A stretch of DNA of 64,000 nt from Sweltsa coloradensis (lineage: Eukaryota > Arthropoda > Insecta > Plecoptera > Chloroperlidae): assembly GCA_024449915.1 (NCBI GenBank), contig JAMZAV010000064.1, positions 434,001-498,000 on the forward strand, written 5' to 3'. Both the position numbers and the translations under genes were made by a program. Of this stretch, positions 1-10,700 are shown piece after piece. Position 1 is the stretch's first letter; the number at the start of each line of letters is the position of its first letter. The notes beneath the pieces were generated by a model, which had not been told where the DNA came from, did no database searches, and saw nothing but the letters and a program-made list of their open reading frames with translations.

Positions 1-413
1 CATCTCGGGTGAACCGTAGAATGAAACATTTAAACCTGGGCGCGTGACCTGACTCGCCAAATACACCAGGTTCAATGGAAACAGAACTTTGTAACGAATC
101 CGCATACATTTAAATTTCTTAGATAAGAATAAAACAAGGAAAACATGTATAATGTTTGAATTCTGATTACAAATGTATGGATATTCTTAATTAAGACTTG
201 GATTTTTTTGGTGATACGCGCTTAGAATATCAAATTTGTTTCTAAGATTTTAAGTAGAATGCCAATCAATCGTTTTCAAACTGTGACATTGTAAAGTATT
301 CATAGATTTGTTGCTAAATATTTAATTGGTTGTCTTTAATATATGTTTGTGTATTTCATAAAATTGATGACAATGTATTTATTTCCATATTTTATAGTGA
401 TAAATACAACCGT
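1..413. other. Unassigned AT-rich sequence
   Basis: No open frame, repeat or recognisable signal seen. Confidence 0.6.
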
Positions 414-1062
414 ATTTAAAGGGGCTAAAAACCCAAAAAATATTTTTTACCACGTGATCTATAGCACAATACTACACTTAAATGACAGTTTAAAAAATGT
501 TATCTTGTAACTGTAATTTAACACGAATTTTTTAATTTTGTTGATCCAGAAATTTGCGAAAGTTGGTGTTTTGGGAAATTTCTAAAATCGGCTTTAACCT
601 GCTTCTTTTTTGGTCCACATAGATACTAGAGCATAGTACCAATCTAAAATGCCCCTTTATAACATCGTGTCTTGAAACTGTGCCCAAATATACCCTCAAA
701 CACGCAAAATTATGCATTACAAAATCACACCCCATCTTGGTAATCAGCATATTATGACCAAACTACTTACCCAAATTACAAAACAAAATATAGAGAATTT
801 AAAGAAAAGGCTGTAGAGTACGTCAATAATGGCCAATATTTTTTTGGATCAAAATCCTCCAAGGTCACGGGGCATAAAAATCGACCCCATGTTATTTCTT
901 ATGGGAGATTTTTGCCGATGGGACCTAGCTCCAAAAATGTCGTTTGTCAATTTTTTGGGAGGTCATGGTGGCCCAAATAATTTTTCTGTTAGTTGCTAAA
1001 TTCATTACTAGTTAGCCCGAATGAAATATATTTATTGAGTTTAGCGGTTAAGTACCCCTTTA
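414..1062. repeat. Possible repeat bounded by inverted TTTAAAGGGG
   Basis: The stretch begins with TTTAAAGGGG and ends with CCCCTTTAAA, so the outermost 10 bases are inverted copies. Beyond that the two ends do not match, and there is no coding sequence inside. It could be a degraded DNA element, or the pairing could be chance. The right end abuts a stem-loop tail that is seen elsewhere in the window. Confidence 0.25.
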
Positions 1063-1108
1063 AAGTCTACCCACTCAGTCACCTAACTGACTTTCAATGG
1101 GGAAACCG
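1063..1108 (-). repeat. LINE-like 3' tail stem-loop, type 1
   Basis: Read on the minus strand this is a stem-loop (CAGT...ACTG arms with CCCATT/AGTGGG shoulders) followed by GGGTAGACTTTAAA. The same arrangement recurs on the plus strand at about 17850 and 50980. A repeated stem-loop at a fixed distance from the end is typical of the 3' ends of non-LTR elements and the SINEs that borrow them; that identity is inferred. Confidence 0.5.
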
Positions 1109-1699
1109 CTAGACTGATACTGAAGAACAAACATTGTGGACTTACTTATTACACAAGTTTTGAGTATTTCTTTCATTTGTTAATTGTAACAATTAACTTA
1201 AAACGAACCAATTCGGGAAAAAGTTGTCAATAGTTAAATCAACAGTGTTTTGAAGCTTAATGCAGATCCAAACAAATACAATATTCAAACACAACTTCCA
1301 TTTGTAATGCTCCATTAATAAAGTAAACAGTTAGTACAGCTAGTCTATAGTAGGATTTAGCAACATCACTCAATAGTTGTTTGCATGCTGCATGCTCTTG
1401 CAGTTCTATCACAACACACTCTTCGTTAAACATTCTATGGTATGTTTTTGCTCATTGAACAGAGAAAACAAAATAATCCTTCGTGACATTTCGATGATGA
1501 AAATATCTGCCATACATGTAACATAGATACCCACGATGATGAATGGGAGTTTGTCAAAGATGTTTATATGTTTTGTCTTTGTTCTTTACTTTCTTCATTG
1601 TTATTGATTTGATATATACTTTTTTATGTTAAATGCCAGTAAAAACGTAACATTGATAATGTCTTGACTGACAAAAGGTTAAAAAGTGTCGAATTTTAA
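1109..1699. other. Unassigned
   Basis: AT-rich, no recognisable feature. Confidence 0.6.
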
Positions 1700-1930
1700 C
1701 TCTTTTGCGTTGAATCTTCGGAATTGACTTGGTGTAATGCGGTATCAAATATTAATCCGTACGTTCTTCACTTTTGTGAGTTTTCACAAATGACTGAAAA
1801 GATTGATTCGTGTGACTTTGATCTGAAACACATCTGTGATTCTATCTCTATGGGTTGTGTTACATGTGACAATACTTCCACTCCGGACATACATAGAAAC
1901 GTGTTAACAGATTGTATCGTCTACGACTAG
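1700..1930 (+). CDS. Possible coding fragment, unrecognised
   Basis: The frame is open from just after an in-frame TAA at 1697 to a TAG at 1928-1930, 76 codons. It has a mixed, protein-like composition with eight cysteines and the first ATG is in the middle, so it would have to be a downstream exon or a decayed fragment. An AATAAA poly(A) signal begins right at the stop codon, as would suit a very compact 3' end. No clear splice acceptor is visible at the open boundary and I do not recognise the protein. Open frames of this length also occur by chance in 64 kb. Confidence 0.15.
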   Translation, partial: LFCVESSELTWCNAVSNINPYVLHFCEFSQMTEKIDSCDFDLKHICDSISMGCVTCDNTSTPDIHRNVLTDCIVYD

Positions 1931-2924
1931 AATAAAAACGAACAAGTACGCGGATCTGATTCGCTGAACACACCCACTACAATGTCACACGTTCGTCGAA
2001 TGGCTTCCTTCTGAATCAAGACCAGCACTTCTACACTGTAATCCAAACCCTGCGGGCTGCTTAGAAATCCCCTTCGTTACAGCACAAAACTACAGCACGA
2101 CAACATTTGGACGGAGTTTAGGTATTCTCCAGGCAAGTCACGGCATCGAAGCCTGTTCTCTTCCGTGGAACAACATAGGTGGCTTGTCATATGCAGACGC
2201 AGACGACTCTAAAGCACGGACGAGCTGAATCTCTTTGCAACCAATACCATATCAACCTTCTTGACTGACGGTTGTGTCCAATGCCATGAGAATGTTCCAG
2301 TAATCTTAAAAGATTACATTTCTCGAGACGTTGTATTCGGGTACAAGGTAACAACACGTTCATGTTCAAACATACGTGTTTTCTAATCAAGTACTGTGTT
2401 TGTATCTATCGTTTACCCGATTGTATAAAACGGGGACAAGTGCACATAACAAGGTGGCAGCTCCCAGACTTGTGCAATTTCCATTCCGTGATCTCATTAT
2501 ATTCTGTCCCCGAATGAAAATCTAACGAGTTTCTAGATTGGGAAATGCAATTGTCACTTGGTCACTCTGCGCTGTTGGCAATATTTTATAGGTTTTGTAC
2601 AGTCAGCAGTTGGCACTACTTCATATTATCATGGCCCGGATGTGCAAGTATTTCCTACATCCTTAATAAGTTGTGTGATTCATATTCTTCGATTTTAAAA
2701 CAAACGAAATACTTTGTCCTCCATAAACGCCTTCTTAATATAAATTACAATTTTACAGTTTTTGCTACAAATAAATAATACATTTTATAAGATACCGTCC
2801 CCGCAAACTAGTTGTATACTGCGCCTGTGACTGAATATTACAGGTCTAAATCGTTTTTAATTTGATTGAAAAATCCTGAAAGTTTTACAGTTAAACAAAG
2901 TCAGTGCAGAGTTGCAAAACTTTA
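1931..2924. other. Unassigned
   Basis: Mixed composition, short chance frames only. Confidence 0.6.
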
Positions 2925-3490
2925 ACTCTTCATGCAGATTACCATTGAGAATACGAACCTGATCCTCCGGTCAAGGTAGTCACTGGACAGTATTGAACTT
3001 GAACTCTTCAGTCAAGTTGTCAGTGGGAAATTTTGAAATGAACTCTTCAGTCAAGGTTGCCAGTGGAGAGTTATTGAACTTGAACTCTTCAGTCAATGGT
3101 GCCGTTGATGGTATCGAACTTGAATTTAAGACTGTCAAGGTTGTCAGTGATAGTTTCGAGCCTAAACTTTTAAGTCAAGGTGCCAAAGAAGAGTTATCGA
3201 AAATTAATTCTTCAGTCAAGGTTGCCAGGGGAGAATATCTAGCCTGTGTTGCCAGAATAAGTAATTCCAGGTGGCCGGTGGCGGTTATCGAACTTGAACT
3301 CTTCCGTCAAGGTTGCCAGTGGAGAGTTATCGAACCTGAACTCTTCAGTCAAGGATGCCAGTGAAGAGTTATCGAAAATTAACTCTTCAGTCAAGGTTGC
3401 CAGGGGAGAATATCTAGCCTGTGTTTCCCGAATAAGTAACCCAGGTGGCCGGTGGACGGTTATCGAACCTGAACACTTCAGCTCACTCGC
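2925..3490. repeat. Degenerate minisatellite, about 42-bp unit with a higher-order repeat
   Basis: Variants of a unit containing AACTCTTCAGTCAAGGTTGC followed by CAGTGGAGAGTTAT recur through the interval. A longer block (GGAGAATATCTAGCCTGTGT through GGTGGCCGGTGG) appears twice, at about 3230-3285 and 3404-3460, so the array also has a higher-order unit of roughly 175 bp. Most units are near multiples of three, which keeps long frames open on both strands. These frames are repeat translations, not genes. Confidence 0.85.
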
Positions 3491-4078
3491 ATGCAACATG
3501 CCATTCCTCAATTGGTTGTTTTATCATTTCGACCTATAACTATCAGATGGAATTGTTCGTCTGTGTGTTTTAAGAAAGACCAACATTAATCAACAATTAT
3601 CCCGGTCTCAATCAGTATCAAATTCATCGAGCTTCCATTCCTTTAAGACGTCTTTTCACTGTTCCCTACGGATAATAATTAAAGAAACAAGCCCCTCTGC
3701 TTCAGATTTAGTTTACACAACTCCGTCGATGTTTTATTATTGTACTGGCTTGCGATAGTCGACATTGCTCTGCACAGCGTAATCCGACATGTTGTCAACA
3801 CAAAGGGATAAAGCTTTAGGTAAAGCTTCGGGATCCTTCAGACGATATTGGACTTTCCTGCACAATGGCCACTCTCTCGAGTTCTTCGCGGAATGGCCAT
3901 TCGTATCTCTAATCCTAAAGTTAATGAGAGATATTCTTCTATAGTCGTATTAAACGCAATTGTAAGACCGACTTTTACAACCGTAAGACTTAAGATGATG
4001 GTCCGCTTTCTTAATCCTTGCCAGACCAACTTGAACTTTATCCTCAAATGTTTCATACTTCTTAATAGCAGTTATTCT
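3491..4078. other. Unassigned
   Basis: No recognisable gene or repeat. Confidence 0.55.
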
Positions 4079-4280
4079 AACAAGCATGGGTACAGGATTA
4101 TCAATTATATTATGTAGATTGTTGAAGAACACACAAATCCAATCTTATCGTGTAAACCTATTTAGAGTTTTGGTGGAGGTGCCGGGTACGCGAATCAAAT
4201 TTTACCAAAAACATTCTGTACCATCCTTGTTAAAGGGTAATGTCACAAAAACTCACGCCAATCGGAAGGCGGTAGAAACG
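4079..4280 (+). repeat. Dispersed repeat with TTGGTGGAGGTGCCGGGTA box, copy 1
   Basis: Starts with ACAAGCATGGGTACAGGA, carries the box at 4170-4188, then ACATTCTGTACCATCCTTGT, AAGGGTAATG and ATCGGAAGGCGG. The order of these blocks is shared with copies at about 32.0, 32.9 and 54.7 kb, while the sequence between them is not conserved. No coding capacity is seen. Non-autonomous mobile element by inference. Confidence 0.7.
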
Positions 4281-4402
4281 TAGTTCTAGAATACAGCGTA
4301 AACAGCTCCCATAGTGTGAGAACACAAATTTTTCAAAATACTTTACATTATCATTCATACTTTATATATTTGTGACCAAGTTATTGTAATACCATTCCAT
4401 TC

Positions 4403-4423
4403 TTGGTGGAGGTGCCGGGTACG
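4403..4423 (+). repeat. Isolated box TTGGTGGAGGTGCCGGGTAC
   Basis: The box is perfect for about 20 bases, but the flanking blocks found in the full copies are absent. Either a severely truncated copy or an independent occurrence of the box. Confidence 0.6.
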
Positions 4424-4563
4424 AAGATAGGTCGTTAGCTTTTATTTCGTAGACAATGTTTTCCACGAAGGTTAATATAGTCTTAAAGTTAACAACAGCT
4501 GCATCATATTTTATTGGTGTAGGTTGATGACGGCAATAACCTGCGTACTGTGATAATAATTCG

Positions 4564-4611
4564 CCTATCATGGCCGCGATAATTTCACCTATCATGGCCG
4601 CGATAATTTCA
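4564..4611. repeat. 24-bp perfect tandem duplication
   Basis: Two identical 24-bp units, each containing ATCATGGCCGCGAT. GCCAT within ATGGCCGC matches the core recognised by YY1/Pho proteins; a binding role is only a possibility. Confidence 0.85.
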
Positions 4612-5381
4612 AGCTTTTCTATAATGATGATAATCTTGTTATTTGTACGCCTTGAACTTTCCCGACTTCAATGGGTAATGCGTGCCACATGTGAGTTATT
4701 CAAAACTCTCAATGCTTTGTTTTAGTGGGGTTAATCACGTATTAATATTAATTAACCCTGTGCGGGAAAAGAATAATGGCGTAGTTTTCCAACAGCTCTC
4801 GGTATAGGCTCCGAGTCGAATCGTTGCACGCTCAAGATTAACAAGATAAACGTGCCTAGAGGGAATTGTTTGATTTTTACCAACAGTGAATTATTTAGAT
4901 CGTTTAAAAGTGCTTTACCGCGTGACCTCTGGCTTATTTACGTCACTGGCTTTGATTTTAAACTAATTACAGTTTTATTCTGTGGGTTTGATTAGCTGAG
5001 TTATAAGGGAGTTTCACACGAACATACATGAGATTAGTTGGAATTTAATCAATTCATTTACTTCATTTTTTGATTGGTTATTGTGAACTCATCGAAGACT
5101 TAATTTCAAAGTAGAACTAACATTATTTTAAAATTAAGTTTGTATTTGTGGATTGTTTAAGAAATAAGCAGAATAATAATTAATAAGAACTTGATTATTT
5201 TCACCAATTAGTGATAACGTAAACAGTATTTGTATCTATGCGCACTTAACTATTTTAACATTGTCATCTGCGACAATATTAGATGTATTGTTTTCTATAG
5301 TCACCAAGTCGCCGCAGGGAAATTATGAAGTAATATGCAATCTCAGACTCTAACATAATTCTGTCCGACTCACTCGCTGTC
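4612..5381. other. Unassigned AT-rich sequence
   Basis: No feature recognised. Confidence 0.6.
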
Positions 5382-5414
5382 TATAAATACTCCCTCTCCT
5401 CCTTCCCCGTCACT
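5382..5414 (+). promoter_or_regulatory. Candidate RNA polymerase II core promoter (TATA + Inr)
   Basis: TATAAATA at 5382-5389 is followed by TCACT at 5410-5414, putting the presumed start A (5412) 30 bases after the first base of the TATA box, the normal metazoan spacing. The TATA box sits between C/T-rich blocks. The first ATG downstream is at 5491. Such pairs also occur by chance in AT-rich DNA. Confidence 0.3.
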
Positions 5415-5490
5415 AAAATATTTGCAAACACTTCGACGTTAAGTCGTTATAGAACTTCCTAGCGCTCGAACACACAGAGAGGGTGCTTTA

Positions 5491-5679
5491 ATGATTGGCA
5501 ACAGACTAACTTACGCTTATCACTCTCGCTGTAGTAAAGTGATATTTGTACAGAATGTTTATACAAAAGATGGTTTTCCGTCAGGGATTGAAGGCCTAAC
5601 GGAATGTACGTCTGAACGTCTGTGTAAACCAATTACCTCCATTAAAACCCACACAACGAGGCGGTTAGCAAAACCGTAG
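5491..5679 (+). CDS. Possible short ORF downstream of the candidate promoter, unrecognised
   Basis: 62 codons from a real ATG, the first ATG after the candidate start site at 5412, ending in TAG at 5677-5679. No signal peptide, membrane segment or known motif is apparent. AATAAAAG at about 5809 could serve as a poly(A) signal. Without conservation data this could equally be the upstream part of a non-coding RNA or chance. Confidence 0.15.
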   Translation: MIGNRLTYAYHSRCSKVIFVQNVYTKDGFPSGIEGLTECTSERLCKPITSIKTHTTRRLAKP

Positions 5680-6534
5680 AAGAATTATATCTGCGTGTAA
5701 AACATTTTTCAGTGCGTATCTTACATTCGCATAGAATATTTTACGAGGTCGGGAAACATGGGTGTCGTAAATATTCAGTTTGTTGCAAAAGAGAAAAATA
5801 AGTGAACTATAATAAAAGTTTGTGTTTAACTTATAAGTACAGAGAAAAGCTACTACACGAGAGCACCCACACAAATGTGCTTTCTGTTTCTTCGTGAATT
5901 ATCTCATTGTTAAGTACGAACTTCATCTACCTTGCATGAGATATTTTTATTTTTTACTAGACATTTCAAATTTTAAAGAATGGTTTTGCAATTACTTTCA
6001 ACGGAGTTTTGCCATTTTCAATACAGGTCATATAAGGCAGATTCTACTCTTATCAGTCGTACTCTAAACCAGACTTGTAGATATCTACTATCTACTCTCC
6101 CTCACTCTGAACAAGATATGAACCAGGATGATACTAACAGTATTACCAACTCCCTCGCTGAAAATGCCGCTACAAGTTAGATGCTTGGACCAATATCAAC
6201 CGCACAGCATCTTCTCACATGCCCACACCATGGACTTCCAATACAATAGCAACTGACACTCACACGTGAATCAGAGTTAGTAAGGCCTTGTTCATGAGCG
6301 CTAGTCTAGTGTAACTCTCAATTACGGCTAGTATTGCTCGTGTTACTGGAGCTGGTTACCGCTTTGTAGTGTAAACTAGAGTCTAAGCTATACGCCCTCC
6401 GTGGAGGAGAACTCTCCTTAATACCAGTTCAGTCACCCAATCTATCGCTACTATTTCAGCATCAAGTAGATGCAAGGAGAAGAAAGATTAAGGTTCATAC
6501 AAGGATCAAGCAGGATGTAACTCGTTATTCAAAT
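5680..6534. other. Unassigned
   Basis: No recognisable feature. Confidence 0.55.
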
Positions 6535-6610
6535 ATGTCACCAACTGCCTCCTAGGTGCTACTCGTGTCGAGGAGCCACGAGTAGCATCTAGGAGGCAGT
6601 GATGTCACCA
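6535..6610. mobile_element. 58-bp snap-back insertion with 9-bp flanking direct repeats
   Basis: A hairpin with 24-bp arms (6544-6568 and 6577-6600, one mismatch) and a short loop centred on TCGAGGAG is flanked directly by ATGTCACCA at 6535-6543 and again at 6602-6610. The direct repeats look like a target-site duplication. A 9-bp duplication fits Mutator-like transposases (known family property); the element itself is too short to code for anything. Confidence 0.65.
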
Positions 6611-8299
6611 CTCGCCCGAAACAAGATCTAAATGAGCCAACAAAGAGTGTACACACAAGGCTTCAACGTGAGAGAAAGCAGGGTGATAACAGCAATCGGT
6701 AACCCTGACTGAAGGGTTTCCAAGGATTTACTTAATTAAATGACAAATACTTTGATTCTACTACTGGATTGGATTCTTAGATTCTATTGAACAATCATAC
6801 GGCATTCCCTTAAAAAAACTATTCTTACAACCAGTACCTAATGAGTTATCTAAAGAAGTTACCTAGGATAGTTTCCTAAGAAATGTATTTTAAGAATACA
6901 AAGCGTGGTACTTTTAAAGACAATAGATGATGAGGTCGGTATTTTACCACGAGCCATCACTAAGGCTGAACGAACAAGTAAGTGTGAGAAAAGTTTGTCT
7001 ATGCGCAGACGATCCAAGCTATGATAGTCGCTACTAGGACGTCACAATAAATGCGCACTGATACCTATTACCCATGGATGCGGCGTAGGTTTTGTGCGGG
7101 AGGAGATACGCTACCGTACCTCTTGTGTTCCCAGATTGGAGGAGAATTGTGCTTGATTTCCAATATTCCAGAGTAGAGGAGACAGAAAGAGTGACAGGAA
7201 AATCGGTAGCTTTCGAGGCGGCGTCGTGACGCCGCTGGATTCAAATAAAAGTAAATTTCTGCACGTAGGCGCTGTTTCATCAAAAACAGGGAAAATGTGT
7301 AGGTCCTAGTATTTCGTCAACAGCTTTGATGTTTCAATGTTTGAGAGAAATGAAATAATGTCATGGCATAGAAAGCATGATTGAACGGGTGTGTGCGTGT
7401 GGTGGAGGGAAGAATTGATTGAGATTGTCTCGAGGCTTTCCTATCGTGATGGGACTATGCCTACGTCTCTTTTGGGGTAAAGGAAGAATTTCATATTGAA
7501 AGATTTTTAATTTCAAATAGTTCAAAAACGCGCAAGTTATATTCGGAATCTACATTATTATAATGAACATCGTAACGACATAATAGATATATGTATATAT
7601 TATGTGCAAGTCAAATAACGTGGATTGATGGCATTGATTTTCCTTAATTTTAATGTGTGATTACAAAAACTACATCACTTGCCTATACATGTTTAAATTA
7701 ATATACGTAAAGGGTCAAGGGCAATCTATTCTGTTGACATTTTCCATGCGAATATGGTTTTGTTAGAAATAATTTTGTGTTGATAGTAAAATCATTGAAA
7801 GTAGAATTATATTTTGTACGCTACATACCAGAGATAATCAAAATTTGTTTAACAAGGACCTTAATTTACTAATTGGTTTTCATACCGTGTTGAATTCGTT
7901 GTGTTTTTATTTTCTTTGTACGCAAACATGCATTTGTTTTTAATATTCAATACAGTTTCAATTAAAATTCACTTTCAATTAATTTCATTTTAAATTCAGT
8001 TGTTCAAATGAATAATATTTCCTATACACACGGTCATATAAATTTCATAACATCAAAGGTACCCGTTTTTGCTTCACTTGTATGTAATAACAGTTTGGCA
8101 TTGATGTTCTTTTGGATGTGTGTGTGTTTTGGAGTGTGTTAGATGTAACATTGACGAACGTATACCTCTGGGAATTTGTTATATTCCTGATTTGATCATA
8201 CATGCCCCTCATATAAAATGAGCTAGAGAAACGTACAACTCAAATCTAGCAGTATAATATCTAACGCAGCAGGTTTCTTACAAAAAATGTAGTTCACGT
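6611..8299. other. Unassigned
   Basis: AT-rich; short T/G-rich and palindromic AT runs only. Confidence 0.55.
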
Positions 8300-8585
8300 T
8301 TCTCCCGCACCTTGCCTTAGCTGCAGCACGAGCGGCTTGATGGGCCACCATCAGCGTGACGTAGAGATTACGAAGATTGCGCTCAGTCTACGTGTGTAGA
8401 GTCGGGATGCTCCTAGAGTGATGGTGAGCGGCTCTACCGGAAGACATGGCCGCGGGGCGCCCACTTTGCTTGAGAGCCCGGGTGTGTGGCCCGTAGGAGA
8501 AGTTTGGACCATTCCCAAGATCGGCAGGAGGACTGTAACACCTCCACCCCCGCCCCCCGCGCGCGGAGTGGTTTGAAATGAGCAT
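8300..8585. promoter_or_regulatory. GC-rich, CpG-containing island
   Basis: Markedly more GC than its surroundings, with many CpGs (GGCCGCGGGGCGCCC near 8448, CCCGCCCCCCGCGCGCGG near 8550) and AGCGTGACGTAG near 8352. Both strands carry short open frames that lack recognisable protein motifs. Could be a regulatory element, a promoter or an ancient exon. Confidence 0.25.
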
Positions 8586-9752
8586 CATTACTTATCCACA
8601 AAATTAAATATTTATATTTATGACTATTATTATCACTAGTGCTAAGAGAAGACCTACTTTAATGTGCATAATGATTTACGTTGACTTATGATGATAATGT
8701 GTTTTCGTCTAGGCCTAATCTTTCATAGGAGTTTCGCCTTAAAAGAAAACCACATTCCAAGACAAAATGTATGAATGGGTATATATTTTGGGAAATCGTT
8801 GGGACTTTCCTGTAGATAGTGAGAAACTTCCCATGTTTGTCGAGGAAGAAATTTCTTTAGTGGTAGATTATCAGCGTTTTTCCTGATAAGGCCAAAAAGA
8901 ATACAGCGGTACATTTTTAACTATTTTTTCGGCGTTTTGACCTGATTATTGTAAAGTTGTGTGTACTTTAGTCATTTTTGTTTTTAAGCTTAAACGTTAT
9001 CTATCTTAAAACTTTTATCTCAATGTCATTTTAGAAAACTGACATCTTATAATCCTCTATGTTTGTGCTTCTATAAAATATAATTATGCATTAATTTTCT
9101 TCTCACACCAGCATTGTGACGTCAGTAGACTGTACAAACAGGATTACAAGATTCTCTGCAACTGTAGTCTCTTAATACTGAAACGCGCGGTTCATAGGAA
9201 ACCCAATTAATGCTTAATATACCCCGGGCGTGCACTATACACGCCAATGGTTCAGTGCGTATTAAAAGATTAAAAAGTAGCTTACATGGTCTGGGCATTA
9301 ACCTAGGCTGGTGCATTGTCTGATACTATAATCAGTAGTGTCCAGTGAGTTTAAGCAAGCTTGCTTAGTGTCGTAATCGAACTGGAATAGGCTTTAGCTC
9401 GTGTACGCTAAGCGTGCATTAGGGCCTACACTAAACTCGCATGAGTCCATCAGTCCCACTCACGTTTACTTGTCCACTGCTTACGGCCTAACCTATGTTA
9501 GCCTCGACCATTGTGATAAACCATAGAATACAACAACGTATCAACTATTTTATTCGCCGACTAGGAATATTTTATATTAATTATTCCGCTACAGAAAATA
9601 GGATCTTATTGTAACACATTGTATTCACCCCCCAAAAAATCATGTCTCTACTCGCAGTTGAATTCTTACATTCACTGTTTCCCTTATCGTCAGTCAGTGT
9701 GAACATAGTTGTTGACACGTTTTTTAGGCCAATCTTAGTCTAAACATGTGTG
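8586..9752. other. Unassigned, with a CRE site and a palindrome
   Basis: Contains a consensus CRE (TGACGTCA) at 9117-9124 and a perfect 16-bp palindrome TAAGCAAGCTTGCTTA at 9352-9367. No gene seen. Confidence 0.5.
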
Positions 9753-9981
9753 CTAAAACCAGTTCTAGGAGATCTGAGCTTATTCTAAAATCGGTTCTAG
9801 TAGATCTTTTCTAAAACTGGTTCTAGTAGATCTATTCTAAATTAGTTCTAGAAGATCTATTCTAAAACCGGTTTTAGATCTATTCTAAAACCAGTTCTAG
9901 GAGATCTATTCTAAAATCGGTTCTAGTAGATCTATTCTAAAACCGGTTTTAGATCTATTCTAAAACCGTTCTCCTAGATCT
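9753..9981. repeat. Palindrome-rich satellite, 22/26-bp monomers
   Basis: About nine tandem monomers of the form ATTCTAAAACCGGTTCTAGT followed by AGATCT. Two are shortened to 22 bp and contain the perfect palindrome TCTAAAACCGGTTTTAGA; every monomer also ends in the palindrome AGATCT or a variant. A 22+26+26 order is repeated, giving a higher-order unit of about 74 bp. Non-coding. Confidence 0.9.
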
Positions 9982-10140
9982 TTGCGAAAATTCTGTTTCC
10001 AGCCTATACTCTGTTGGAGCGAGCTTTCTATATGTGTGCGTGTGTGAGTGGTTTTGCTTGTATCGGTATTTGAGTTTATGCGGCAGGAGGGGGAATTCGG
10101 TTTGTGTGTGTTTGTTTGTGGGTGTAGATAAAACCAATTA
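9982..10140. other. Unassigned with GT-rich runs
   Basis: Short imperfect GT microsatellites at about 10031-10050 and 10099-10120. Confidence 0.5.
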
Positions 10141-10700
10141 GTTACACCAGCGGAATTGCACTGTTACTGAACGTTGGGGCCGAGCATCGTCCCATGTAAC
10201 AGGTGTAGGAACCAACCCACATGCAAATCAGGGCGAGCCCTCCCCCCCCCCCCCCACACGCAACAAGAAGGTGGCCGGCCACGCACTCCATCAAGGGCTT
10301 GCCGATAACGCCCCCCCCCCCATCCATGACCTCTGCCAGCTTGCCTGTATTGTTTGTCTGGCAATTACCCGAGTGCGCAGAACGAGCCGGATTCATCTTC
10401 GCACGCGCCGGAGCGAAACGCCACTTGTTATTGATTCACCGGTCGGTGGTGTAACGATATTGAAAACATGTTGCAATAACCAGGGCAGGTGCTCATCCAA
10501 ACTATCAAGTGTTGGAGACTCTAGTGGGATCTCGAATCGAAAATCGAAAATCGAAAACATCCTCTTGACTGGGGAGTCAAGGGTATGCTCATGGGGCGGC
10601 GCTCGTGCCGGGCGACTCGGGGTGAAGCGTGGGTGGGTGGGCGGGTGGGGAGGGGCGGGGGAAACATCCCACTCCTTAAATTATCCCAAAATGTTATTTC
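10141..10700. promoter_or_regulatory. GC-rich island with poly-C tracts and G-rich run
   Basis: GC-rich against an AT-rich background. Holds two poly-C tracts (about 10240-10254 and 10311-10321), three tandem ATCGAAAA units (about 10535-10556) and a G-rich run with GGGCGGG and GGGGCGGGG boxes at 10625-10660. Open frames here are low-complexity products of the composition. Promoter or CpG-island identity is inference only. Confidence 0.25.

Noticed and set aside
2993..3539. Overlapping open frames on both strands with NSSVKVASGEL-like repeats
   Set aside because: They are translations of a minisatellite whose unit is close to a multiple of three; both strands stay open equally.
9753..9981. 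Tandem array considered as CRISPR
   Set aside because: Monomers abut directly with no unique spacers.
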